This document shows positions 52,959 through 61,235 of a stretch of 64,000 nucleotides of DNA, one piece after another. Both the position numbers and the translations under genes were made by a program. The notes under the pieces are model-generated. The model made no database searches and was not told where the DNA came from. It saw nothing but the letters and a program-made list of their open reading frames with translations. Numbering within the stretch: the stretch's first letter is position 1; each line of letters opens with the position of its first letter. The DNA lies in assembly GCA_003260025.2 (NCBI GenBank), contig QFZU02000056.1:62001-126000 (forward strand), given 5' to 3'. Source of the DNA: Microbispora triticiradicis. Lineage in GTDB: Bacteria; Actinomycetota; Actinomycetes; Streptosporangiales; Streptosporangiaceae.

Positions 52959-53330
52959 ATGGCAGCTTCCGGCCGACCAGTCGTCGTCGACATCCGGACG
53001 CGCCGGGCAGGCGAGAAGCGCGGCCCGGAGATCCCCGACGGCCCCGACCCGTTGCTGCGCAGCGTGTACGGCGAGATCCTCCGCGACGAGCGGCTGGACC
53101 AGGACCGCACGCTCGACGACGTGGCGCGTGCGGTCGGGATGTCCAAGCAGTATCTGTCGGAGGTCGAGCGCGGCCGCAAGGAGCCGTCGTCGGAGATGCT
53201 GCACTCGGTGTGCGACGCGCTCGGGCTGCCGATCGAGCACCTGCTCACCCGCGCCGTACGGCGGATCACGGCGTCGCGCCGGATCGCCGGGCGTGAGGCG
53301 TCCGGCACGACGCTGCTGCTGGCGGCGTGA
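52959..53330 (+). CDS. popR: ClgR/PopR-type XRE regulator with Ala-Ala C-terminus
   Basis: 123 residues. The XRE helix-turn-helix is RTLDDVARAVGMSKQYLSEV followed by ERGRKEPSSEMLHSVCDALG, the pattern of the Clp-gene activators ClgR and PopR. The C-terminus is TTLLLAA, like the ssrA LAA end. In Streptomyces lividans PopR activates clpP3-clpP4 and is itself degraded by ClpP through its C-terminal alanines. Here the gene is convergent with two overlapping clpP genes, 3 bp apart at their stops, so it is very likely the PopR counterpart. Confidence 0.85.
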   Translation: MAASGRPVVVDIRTRRAGEKRGPEIPDGPDPLLRSVYGEILRDERLDQDRTLDDVARAVGMSKQYLSEVERGRKEPSSEMLHSVCDALGLPIEHLLTRAVRRITASRRIAGREASGTTLLLAA

Positions 53331-53333
53331 GCG

Positions 53334-53924
53334 CTACCCGCGGGTCGCGATCAGTTCGTCGGCCAGGCCGTACTCGATGGCCTCGCGGGCGCTGAAGATC
53401 CGGTCCCGGTCGGTGTCCCTGCGCAGCCGCTCGACGTCCACCCCCGTGTGGCGGCTGAGGATCTCCTCGGTCTGCACGCGCATCCGCATCACCTCGGCCG
53501 CCTGCAACGCCAGGTCGGAGATGGTGCCCTGCCCCTGGGTGGACGGCTGGTGCAGCAGCACGCGGGAGTGCGACAGCACGAACCGCCGTCCGGGGGCTCC
53601 GGCGGCGAACAGCACCGCGGCGGCCGAGGCCGCCTGGCCCATGCAGTACGTTGCGACCTTCGCGCGGATGAACTGCATGGTGTCGTAGATCGCGAGCATC
53701 GCGGTCGACGACCCGCCGGGGGAGTTGATGTACAGGTTGATCTCCTGGTCCGGGCTGTCCGCCTCCAGGTGGAGCAACTGTGCCATCACGACGTTCGCGA
53801 CGCCGTCGTCGATCTCGGTGCCGAGGAAGATGATCCGCTCGTTGAGCAGGCGGCTGAAGATGTCGAACGACCGCTCCCCGACCGGCGTCTTCTCGATCAC
53901 GTACGGGATCGTGTACTGGCTCAT
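53334..53924 (-). CDS. clpP: ATP-dependent Clp protease proteolytic subunit (second copy)
   Basis: 196 residues. The catalytic triad is visible as Ser in [10 protein letters not shown], His in [11 protein letters not shown] and Asp in [14 protein letters not shown]. The N-terminus is short and lacks a long propeptide. It overlaps the stop of the preceding clpP by four bases and corresponds by position to clpP4 of Streptomyces. The two subunits are expected to form a mixed barrel that works with ClpX or ClpC. Confidence 0.92.
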   Translation of the reverse strand: MSQYTIPYVIEKTPVGERSFDIFSRLLNERIIFLGTEIDDGVANVVMAQLLHLEADSPDQEINLYINSPGGSSTAMLAIYDTMQFIRAKVATYCMGQAASAAAVLFAAGAPGRRFVLSHSRVLLHQPSTQGQGTISDLALQAAEVMRMRVQTEEILSRHTGVDVERLRRDTDRDRIFSAREAIEYGLADELIATRG

Positions 53925-54529
53925 GAGGAGAACCCCGTCCGGTTGGGCGCGGCGTACGGCGCGAGGATGTGGAAGGAGCCGACGATCTCGTCGATCATCC
54001 CGTAGTCGCGGGCCTGCTCCGGGGTGAACCAGCGGTCCCGGTCGCTGTCGGCGGCGATCTCCTCGACGCTCCGGCCCGTCTCGGCGGCGAGGATCTCCTC
54101 GGACTGCCGCTTCATGTACCTGAGGTTCTCGGACTGGATGGCGATGTCGATCGCCGTGCCGCCGATCCCGGCCGACGGCTGGTGCATCATGATCCGGCTG
54201 TGCGCGAGGCTGATCCGCTTGCCGTGCGTGCCGGACGCCAGCAGCACCTGCCCCATGCTCGCCGCCATCCCAAGCGCGACGGTGACCACGTCGTTCGGGA
54301 CCAGCTTCATCGTGTCGTAGATCGCGAGGCCGGCCAGCACCGACCCGCCCGGTGAGTTGATGTAGAGGATGATGTCGCGTTCGGGGTCCGCCGAGGCCAG
54401 CAGCACCATCTCGGCGCACACCCGCTCGGCCATCTCGTCGTCGACCTCTCCGGTCAACAGCAGTGTCCGTTGCTGGAACAGCTTCTCGTTCAACCGATCC
54501 CGGTAACTCGTGCTCGCTGAAACAGGCAT
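53921..54529 (-). CDS. clpP: ATP-dependent Clp protease proteolytic subunit (first copy)
   Basis: 202 residues. The catalytic Ser is in [10 protein letters not shown], the His in [11 protein letters not shown] and the Asp in [13 protein letters not shown]. The motif [19 protein letters not shown] is standard ClpP. It is the first gene of the pair (clpP3 position). A ClgR-type box may lie in its promoter (54552-54566). Confidence 0.92.
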   Translation of the reverse strand: MPVSASTSYRDRLNEKLFQQRTLLLTGEVDDEMAERVCAEMVLLASADPERDIILYINSPGGSVLAGLAIYDTMKLVPNDVVTVALGMAASMGQVLLASGTHGKRISLAHSRIMMHQPSAGIGGTAIDIAIQSENLRYMKRQSEEILAAETGRSVEEIAADSDRDRWFTPEQARDYGMIDEIVGSFHILAPYAAPNRTGFSS

Positions 54530-54551
54530 GCCGCCTTTGTATCCGCCCCAC

Positions 54552-54566
54552 CGCCGCGAACCGGCG
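54552..54566 (-). promoter_or_regulatory. Inverted repeat with GTTCGC core before the clpP pair
   Basis: On the minus strand CGCCG-GTTCG-CGGCG, 23 bp before the first clpP start, includes GTTCGC, the conserved half of known ClgR/PopR boxes. The second half of the box is not clear. Confidence 0.4.
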
Positions 54567-54593
54567 ATATGTCTGCTGACAGCAGATGCGCAC

Positions 54594-57500
54594 TCATGAG
54601 TGTGAGAGCCGGACGGCCTGGACCCCCGCGTCGGTACGGACGACGGCGATGCCGGGCGTGGGCACGGCGATCTGACGTATCGGGGAGCCGAACTGTACGA
54701 CATGTTCGGGATGGTCCTGTCCCCGCCACACCAGCAGCCGGCCGTCGCCAGTGCCCGCGGCGAGGAGCGAGCCGTCCTCCAGAGCGGCCACCGCCCTGAC
54801 TTCGCTCTCCGGCGGGGCGTCGAGGTTCGTGGAGGCCTCGGGGTCGTCCAGGTTCTCCACCCGCACTGAGTGTCCGTATCCGAAGACCAGTGCCCGCCCG
54901 TTCTCGTGCAGGATCGAGACGGCGTTCGTCTGGGGGAGGAGCAGGTGCCCGGTGATCCGGTGTCCCTGGGCGGAGAGGTGGTGGACGAGCGCCACACCAC
55001 CGACGAACACCTCGTGGCCCTGTGAACCGGCCACCGGCGTCATCCACTGCACGGCGTTGCTCGTGCCGACCGCGAGGGGGTGCACGCCGGGCGCTGGCAG
55101 CGGGGTGCCGTCCCACCGGTCCTCGCCGGCGGTCAGCGTCCACAGCACGGGCTCCTCCCAGTCGCCCGCGGCAAGCAACCGGCCGCCGTCCCCCACCACG
55201 GTGACCTCGTGGATGACGCCGGGACGGCCGAGATGCACATCGGTCACGAGCGTCTCCCCGGAGGGCCCGGGTGTCCACAGCCGCAGGGCGGCCTCCGGCC
55301 CCCACTGCCCGTAGGCGGCCACGCAGACCCGGCGCTTCCACCGCCAGAGGCGGACACCCGCCGTGACCAGCTCTCCCGTCTCCAGGGGTTGCGTACGGCC
55401 CTCCTCGCGCAGCACGACGGAGCCGTCGGCGAGCACGGCCGCGACGACCGGCCGGCCGGACTCGTCGGCCAGCGCGTCGACGTCGATCACCGGGGCGCCC
55501 AGCTCACCGACCGGAGGCGGGAGCAGGTCCGCTCCGGATCGCAACGGCCACTCCCGGATCGTGCCGCCCACCGCCGACTCCCCAGACACCAGCACGAGGC
55601 CTCCGTCCAGCTCCGAGAACATTACGGCGGAGACCGGCTCCCCCCATGGCAACAGGGACTCCACCACGGGCTCGTCCTCGCCGGGATCGTGCACCAGCGT
55701 GACCCCGCCGTCATGCCCGCCGGTGACCAGGTGGAGGCGGCCGTCCACCTCCAGGAGATCGACGGAGGTCACCCCGCCGGACAGCAGGACGATCTCGCGT
55801 GACTCGGGCGGCCCGTCGTCGGGATTCATGTCGCGGAGGTGTAGTTCGCGTACCTCCCGCAGCACGTCCGCATAGCCGTTCCGGCCCCGGCGCATCCTCG
55901 ACTGCAAGAGAAGGCCCTCGGAGAGAAAGGCGGTGTCGAGCTGCCAGGCGGCCGGCTCGTGGCCGCCGATGCCGGTACGTTTCTCCGAGTCGTCGTCACC
56001 GAAGACGATCACGTCCGTCACACCGTCGCTGTATCCCGCCGCGAGCGCGAAGCGTCCGGTGTCGCCGCTCAGGAACGTGGTCGTACCGCACCAGGTGGGC
56101 GGATCCGGCGGACGGATCACCGGCTGGCGGTCGATCTCCCCGTGCAGGCCCCAGAGGATCACCGCGCCGTCGGCTCCGCCGGACAGCACGCCGTCGTCGA
56201 GCCCTCCCGCCAGCGACAGCACCGGGCCTTCGTGGGCGGGCACCGGTTCCGTGACCGGTTCGCCGGTGAACGGGTCGACCGCCTGGACGATCCCGTCGGC
56301 GTACCCGAGCACCACGACCGCCCGGCCTTCCAGCACTGTGGGGGCCATCGCGGTCACCGGCGAGCCGGGACGTGCCGGCACGGAACCGGTCACCTCCATC
56401 CGCTCCGGGTCCGCCAGCCACACCTGGTCCAGCGCCGCCACCGCCAGCACCGCCTCGTCTCCGGTGCCGAGGAGTGCGAGCCGGGCGGCCGGCGTGCCCG
56501 ACGGCAGCGTCAGGACGCCGAGCACCGTGTGGGTGCGCAGGTCCCAGAACCGCACCGTGCCGTCCGGGGCCGCGGTGACGACGGTCGTGCCGTCCGGACG
56601 CGGGAACCACAGCATGGCGAGCACACCGCCGGGGTGCGCGCCGACGACACGTCCCGGATGATGGCGGAGCATCGAGGCCCACAACGGGGTCCACCGGCGC
56701 TCCGGCAGGAGCCCGGCGAACGCCGTCGCCGCCTTCGCCTCGCCCAGTTCGTACGCCGCCATCTGCAGGTAGGACGCGCGTTCGCCCCGGTCGCGGTCCG
56801 CGAGCAGCCGGCCGGCACGCCGGTAGACCTCGGCGTACCGGCCCGTGACGCCGGGCCTGGACAGCGCGCGCAGTACGCCCCCGGGCTCGGCGGCGACCAG
56901 GAAGTCCGGCCGGTTCACCAGGATCGCGAGTTCGCCGATCGCCGCGGCGTGGGTGGCGAGGTGGTCGCACGCGTACTCTGCCGCGCCGAGCCAGTCGTCG
57001 CCGTGGCGGCGGACGAAGTAGCGCAGCACGGCGTGGTGCGCCTCCTCGACCTGCACCTCCTCCTCGGCGAGATAGTCACGGAAGGAGTCGTGGTAGAGGC
57101 GGACGGGCCCCGACCGGGGGGCGCCGAGCAGGAACTGCGCGCACTCCTCCAGCACACGGCGCACCCGGGAGCGCGGCAGGCCGGTGATGCCGCACAGCTG
57201 CTCGTGGGTGAGCCCCGCACCGCGCGCCACGGTGAGGGCGGCCAGCACCGGCTCGTACAGGTCCCACCAGAGGTCACGCGAACGCGCGATGTCCGCCCTG
57301 AACCAGGCCCGGTACAGGCCGGTCAGCCCTTCGGGCAGGTCGGCGGGCGGGTCCGGCGGGACCTCGCCTCCGGCCGGCAGGCGCTCGACCACGTGCCGGG
57401 CGTAGAGGAAGTTGCCGTCGGCCGCCGCCACGACGCGATCGGCCCACAGCCGCCACGCCGTCCCGGCGGCGGGCAATCGGCGGTGCACGTACCGCCGGAT

Positions 57501-58223
57501 GTCGTCCTCGCCTGCGGGCCGGTCGGCCCGCAGGTCTAGAGCCGGCGGCGGCAGGTCGCGCAGCACCCAGGGATCCGGCCTTGCGGTCACGACGAAGCGC
57601 AGCACGTCGGGCAGTTCCGCCGGATTGCCGGCCACGACGCCGATCAGGTGGGCGATCGTGTCCTCGGAGTCGTAGCGGTACCCGGCGGACAGGTCGTCCA
57701 CGACCACCAGAAGCCGCTCGTCCCACCCGTCCGCCACAGCGGCTTCCAGAGGGCGCCGGACCAGGTGCGCGAACGCCTGCCGGGTCGGCACGCTCCCGGA
57801 CACGCGTATCTGGACGTTGGCGACCCGCGCACCCGCCTCCACCGTGCCGATGGTCTGCGTGCTGTTGATCGTGATGACCGCGGCCGCGCCCGCGGCCGAC
57901 GCGGCCAGCGCGTCGGCGAACCGGGGTATGCGGCGGGCGAGCGCGCCCGACAACGCGCGGACGAAGTCCAGCGCGTCGAGTGTGCGCTCGTCACTCGCGT
58001 CACAGAAGTGGGCCAGCACCACGTCCGGCCGTTCCGGGCGGGCGTCCCCTCCGCCCGGCGTGTCGTGCTCGTCCTCCGGCGCCGCGAGCCGAGCGGCGAA
58101 CACCGTCTTCCCCGTGCCCGGCGGACCGGTGACCAGGAAGATCCGCGTGTCCTCCGTGCGCAGCCACCGGTCCAGCCGGGCCGTGATCCAGGGCCGGGGC
58201 ACGAGCCCGGCGACGTCGGGCAT
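54594..58223 (-). CDS. STAND-like P-loop NTPase with C-terminal WD40-like propeller
   Basis: 1209 residues. The P-loop is TGPPGTGKT (33-40) and Walker B is RLLVVVDDLSAG (170-180). A helical region with a winged-helix-like part (LTHEQLCGITGLPRSRVRRV, about 400) follows. From about residue 560 to the end are beta-propeller repeats, for example DGTVRFWDLRTHTVLG and LSGGADGAVILWGLHG. Residues 125-139 (IGTVEAGARVANVQI) match the end of the upstream 185-residue protein. STAND NTPases act as switches in signalling or defence, oligomerising on ligand binding. The start at 58223 is the first Met before the P-loop with GGGG upstream. It follows the 185-residue gene by 35 bp. Confidence 0.88.
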   Translation of the reverse strand: MPDVAGLVPRPWITARLDRWLRTEDTRIFLVTGPPGTGKTVFAARLAAPEDEHDTPGGGDARPERPDVVLAHFCDASDERTLDALDFVRALSGALARRIPRFADALAASAAGAAAVITINSTQTIGTVEAGARVANVQIRVSGSVPTRQAFAHLVRRPLEAAVADGWDERLLVVVDDLSAGYRYDSEDTIAHLIGVVAGNPAELPDVLRFVVTARPDPWVLRDLPPPALDLRADRPAGEDDIRRYVHRRLPAAGTAWRLWADRVVAAADGNFLYARHVVERLPAGGEVPPDPPADLPEGLTGLYRAWFRADIARSRDLWWDLYEPVLAALTVARGAGLTHEQLCGITGLPRSRVRRVLEECAQFLLGAPRSGPVRLYHDSFRDYLAEEEVQVEEAHHAVLRYFVRRHGDDWLGAAEYACDHLATHAAAIGELAILVNRPDFLVAAEPGGVLRALSRPGVTGRYAEVYRRAGRLLADRDRGERASYLQMAAYELGEAKAATAFAGLLPERRWTPLWASMLRHHPGRVVGAHPGGVLAMLWFPRPDGTTVVTAAPDGTVRFWDLRTHTVLGVLTLPSGTPAARLALLGTGDEAVLAVAALDQVWLADPERMEVTGSVPARPGSPVTAMAPTVLEGRAVVVLGYADGIVQAVDPFTGEPVTEPVPAHEGPVLSLAGGLDDGVLSGGADGAVILWGLHGEIDRQPVIRPPDPPTWCGTTTFLSGDTGRFALAAGYSDGVTDVIVFGDDDSEKRTGIGGHEPAAWQLDTAFLSEGLLLQSRMRRGRNGYADVLREVRELHLRDMNPDDGPPESREIVLLSGGVTSVDLLEVDGRLHLVTGGHDGGVTLVHDPGEDEPVVESLLPWGEPVSAVMFSELDGGLVLVSGESAVGGTIREWPLRSGADLLPPPVGELGAPVIDVDALADESGRPVVAAVLADGSVVLREEGRTQPLETGELVTAGVRLWRWKRRVCVAAYGQWGPEAALRLWTPGPSGETLVTDVHLGRPGVIHEVTVVGDGGRLLAAGDWEEPVLWTLTAGEDRWDGTPLPAPGVHPLAVGTSNAVQWMTPVAGSQGHEVFVGGVALVHHLSAQGHRITGHLLLPQTNAVSILHENGRALVFGYGHSVRVENLDDPEASTNLDAPPESEVRAVAALEDGSLLAAGTGDGRLLVWRGQDHPEHVVQFGSPIRQIAVPTPGIAVVRTDAGVQAVRLSHS

Positions 58224-58258
58224 AGGGGAACGCCCGGGCGCCGCGGCAGGCCCGGTGC

Positions 58259-58816
58259 TCAACCGCTCCGGCCGTCCAGGTCGACCCCGACCGCCTCGCC
58301 GCCCGCGGACACCCGGCCGATCCGCATCTCGGCACGGACCTCCGTGCCGGGGTGGAGCCCGCCCCGCGCCCGCAGACCCGCCAGATATCCCTCGACCACA
58401 TCCGCCTCGACGGCCACGTCGATCCCCGAGCCCGTCGGCTCCCGCTGCTCGCCCCTGAACGTGATCCGCTGGCCGTACGCGACCTCCAGCACCCGCCGAA
58501 GGGCGTCGACCGTGTCGAGCAGGCCGCGGTCGCCCGGGTCGGGCACGCGCCCCTCCTCGGCGTACTCGATCAGCGCGCGGCGGAGCGACGTCAGGGACTC
58601 GGCGTTCCGAGCGACGACGCTGTCCGCTACCTCGGCCGCGGACAGCGGGGCGTCCAGCACCCCGGCGGCGGAGCCGGGCACCTCGACCACCTCGCGGTCC
58701 CGTCTCTCCCGCCACCGTTTCAGCAGTTCTCGTGCCTCGTCGTAGAGGAACGTGATCCCCTCGCTGAGCGCCACCGCCCCCAGCGCCGCGAGACTCAACG
58801 AGTCCGACAATCCCAT
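58259..58816 (-). CDS. Small partner protein of the STAND NTPase
   Basis: 185 residues from an ATG with GGGAGG upstream. It starts GLSDSLSLAALGAVALSEGI, an amphipathic or membrane-skimming helix, then a charged helix (LLKRWRERRDREVVEV) and a helical middle part. The last 25 residues are beta-like and end with IGRVSAGGEAVGVDL (166-180), similar to residues 125-139 of the NTPase. I do not recognise a named family. Being first in a two-gene unit with a STAND NTPase and sharing a motif with it, it is probably an adaptor or effector. Confidence 0.75.
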   Translation of the reverse strand: MGLSDSLSLAALGAVALSEGITFLYDEARELLKRWRERRDREVVEVPGSAAGVLDAPLSAAEVADSVVARNAESLTSLRRALIEYAEEGRVPDPGDRGLLDTVDALRRVLEVAYGQRITFRGEQREPTGSGIDVAVEADVVEGYLAGLRARGGLHPGTEVRAEMRIGRVSAGGEAVGVDLDGRSG

Positions 58817-58857
58817 CGCCTCCCGTCGCCTGTCTGTCGGCTGGGGGCGACGTGTCG

Positions 58858-59058
58858 TTACGCCGTATGCTCCCGGCGGGGCTCCACGTGGGCGTCCGGG
58901 CCGGGGAAGATCAAGGTCTCGTGCTCCTCGTCCAGCCACCGGACCACATAGGGCGGGGACCCGTCGCTGTGGTGGAGGGCCGTGATGACGCCCGTACGGC
59001 GAGGTCCGTCCAGGTGAAGGCTCTCGATGATCAACCGGTCGCCCACTGCCGCTTTCAT
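58858..59058 (-). CDS. DUF1918 small protein
   Basis: 66 residues, KAAVGDRLIIESLHLDGPRR, then GVITALHHSDGSPPYVVRWL and GHETLIFPGPDA-like end, which is the DUF1918 SH3-like beta-barrel. The ATG at 59058 is preceded by AGGGGGC; an upstream extension is less likely. The function of DUF1918 is unknown. Confidence 0.85.
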   Translation of the reverse strand: MKAAVGDRLIIESLHLDGPRRTGVITALHHSDGSPPYVVRWLDEEHETLIFPGPDAHVEPRREHTA

Positions 59059-59125
59059 GTACGCCCCCTTCTCCCCCGTCGCTGCCATTCCAGCGTGGCC
59101 CGGGCCGCGCCTTCCGCTTAGGGCA

Positions 59126-59151
59126 GGAGGTCCCGTAACCGAGGGACCTCC
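59126..59151 (-). terminator. Terminator after the multicopper oxidase gene
   Basis: GGAGGTCCC / GGGACCTCC, a perfect 9-bp stem with an 8-nt loop, 15 bp past the stop on the minus strand. Confidence 0.6.
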
Positions 59152-59166
59152 GTCGCCGAGGGTGGG

Positions 59167-61182
59167 TCAGTCTCCGGGGTTTCGTCCGGCCTCACGGGCG
59201 GGCTCGCGCGGCCGGCCTCCGATGCGGTAGGGCCGCATCATCTCGTTGTCCTCGTGCTCCAGCATGTGGCAGTGCCACACGAAGAGCCCGGCCCGGTCGA
59301 AGTGGGCCTTGACCCGGGTCACCTCCCGGGGCAGGGCGATGACCGTGTCCTTGCGTCCCCGCTCCCAGGGCCGCGCCGGCCGCGCCGGACCGTGGAACGG
59401 CGTGCGGTCCACCACCTCGAAAAGGATCTCGTGGATGTGGATGGGATGCGCGTCCGGCGTGAGGTTGTGGAACTCCCACATCTCGACGTCGCCGACGCCC
59501 GGGTTCTCCGTGACCGGGTCGTGCCACTTTCTCGCGGCCCATCCCCGCCCGGCGGCTTCGCCCAGCAGCGTCGTGACGGGACCCGCCCCCCGGACGGCGG
59601 AGCTCTGCTCCAGCAGGGCGAGCCTCCTCGTCCGTACGGCCGGGCCGAGCCGGGCGGCCTGGGGGAGCTCCAGCTGGTCGGGCGGCACGCTGAGGTCACG
59701 GCCGGAGGCCGGCCGTACCAGGAACTTCAGCACCTGCCCGGTGGTGGCGGGATCGGCGGGCGGGGCCGCGGTCTCCCCCCGGTACGGCCCGTCGGGCCCC
59801 TCGTTCACCAGGTAGAGCGGGGTGCCCGGCGGAACGCACGTGAAGTCGACCACCACGTCGGCGCGTTCGGCAGGGGCCAGCAGCAGCCGGTCGAGCGCGA
59901 CCGGCGCGGGCAGGAACGCGCCGTCGGCGCCGATCTGCCAGAACGGCAGCGCCGATCGGACGGGCCGGGCCACCGGCGAGCCGGCGATGCCGAGGGCGAG
60001 GACCCTGGCGTTGCAGCCGTTGAGGAAGCGGAACCGGTAACGGCGCCGCTCGACCTCCAGCAGCGGCCAGGTCCGGCCGTTCGCCGTCATGGCGGCGCCG
60101 AAGAACTCCGGCACCCAGATGGGCGGGACGTCGGTGCGCGGGACGTACGGGCCGCCGTACCCGCCGGCCGCCCGGCTGCCGGGGTAGTGGAGCGAGCCGT
60201 CCGAGGTGAACGTCCTGTCCTGGATCACGATCGGGATCTCGTGGCAGCGGGTCCCCGCCGGATCGCCCGCCCCCGCCCCCGGCGCCGGCCCGGGTAGGAC
60301 GCCGGACGGCAGGTCGGCCGGGCCGCCCCGGAGCAGGTAGAACCCGGCCATGCCGGCGTAGACGTTGAGCCGGGTCACCCCGAGCGCGTGGTCGTGGTAC
60401 CAGAGGGTGCCCGGGTGCTGGTCGTTGCCGTACCGGTTGACGGCCGACCCGGTGTACCAGGCGACGCCCGTCCGGCCCTCGAAGGCGGCGGCGAAGCCCG
60501 CGTACCGGGACCCCTCCCGCGCGTAGCCGGCCGGGGTGTCCCCGGCGGCCAGGAACCACGCCTCGGGGTGTCCGTCGCTGTCGTCCGGGCTGTGCCCGCC
60601 GTGCAGGTGGGTCACCACCGGGACCGGCCCCCGGTAGGGCCCTGGGGTGGCGGCGAACGCGGGCCTGCCGTCGCGGCCCGGCGGGCCGCCGGGCGGGTTC
60701 GCCCAGTGCAGCGTCGGATCGACGGGCAGCAGGTGCGGGACATGATCGCCCCACCGGTCCACCAGCTCGTTCACCCAGGTCACCTGGACGGGACGGTCCA
60801 CCCGGGCCTCGATCGTGCGTCCCGGAACGGCGAACGTGCCCCGGTGCGGGGCCGAGCCGTAGCCGAAGACGGTCGTGGGCGGTGCGCCGGGCGGCAGGAT
60901 CTGCTGCCGGAACCGGCGCACGCCGATGACGTAGCGGTCGAGCGAGCCGTCACCCGTGGGCGCGGCCGGCATCACCGTGGGCATCACGGCGGGAACGGGC
61001 AGCGCGGCCACGTACTTGGGCACGGACGCGGCGTCGAGCAGCGGGGCCCCGGCGGGCGCCGGCCGGCGGGTGGGTCCCGCCGGGCCGCGCGCCCCCACGA
61101 GCGTGACCGCCGCGCATCCTTTGAGGAAGTCCCGCCTGGTCAGCCGTCGTGTGACCCGCCGTATGCCCCGTCGTGTGTTCAT
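59167..61182 (-). CDS. Tat-exported multicopper oxidase (CotA/bilirubin oxidase-like)
   Basis: 671 residues. The twin-arginine signal is TRRDFLKGCAAVTLVG. The four copper motifs are present in order: THLHGGHSP, WYHDHALGVTRLN, HPIHIHEILF and HCHMLEHEDNEMM. The type-1 site ends with the axial Met of HEDNEMM. Three cupredoxin domains and the length match CotA-type laccases and bilirubin oxidases, which oxidise phenols or metals outside the cell with O2. The ATG at 61182 places the Tat motif near residue 15. It stands alone with a terminator. Confidence 0.93.
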   Translation of the reverse strand: MNTRRGIRRVTRRLTRRDFLKGCAAVTLVGARGPAGPTRRPAPAGAPLLDAASVPKYVAALPVPAVMPTVMPAAPTGDGSLDRYVIGVRRFRQQILPPGAPPTTVFGYGSAPHRGTFAVPGRTIEARVDRPVQVTWVNELVDRWGDHVPHLLPVDPTLHWANPPGGPPGRDGRPAFAATPGPYRGPVPVVTHLHGGHSPDDSDGHPEAWFLAAGDTPAGYAREGSRYAGFAAAFEGRTGVAWYTGSAVNRYGNDQHPGTLWYHDHALGVTRLNVYAGMAGFYLLRGGPADLPSGVLPGPAPGAGAGDPAGTRCHEIPIVIQDRTFTSDGSLHYPGSRAAGGYGGPYVPRTDVPPIWVPEFFGAAMTANGRTWPLLEVERRRYRFRFLNGCNARVLALGIAGSPVARPVRSALPFWQIGADGAFLPAPVALDRLLLAPAERADVVVDFTCVPPGTPLYLVNEGPDGPYRGETAAPPADPATTGQVLKFLVRPASGRDLSVPPDQLELPQAARLGPAVRTRRLALLEQSSAVRGAGPVTTLLGEAAGRGWAARKWHDPVTENPGVGDVEMWEFHNLTPDAHPIHIHEILFEVVDRTPFHGPARPARPWERGRKDTVIALPREVTRVKAHFDRAGLFVWHCHMLEHEDNEMMRPYRIGGRPREPAREAGRNPGD

Positions 61183-61235
61183 GGCGATCCCCCGCCGCCC
61201 CGACACTCCTTTCCATCATGCCCGGATCGGCCGGG

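Noticed and set aside
55959-57539. 526-codon plus-strand open frame
   Set aside because: Antisense shadow of the STAND NTPase gene with no recognisable domain.
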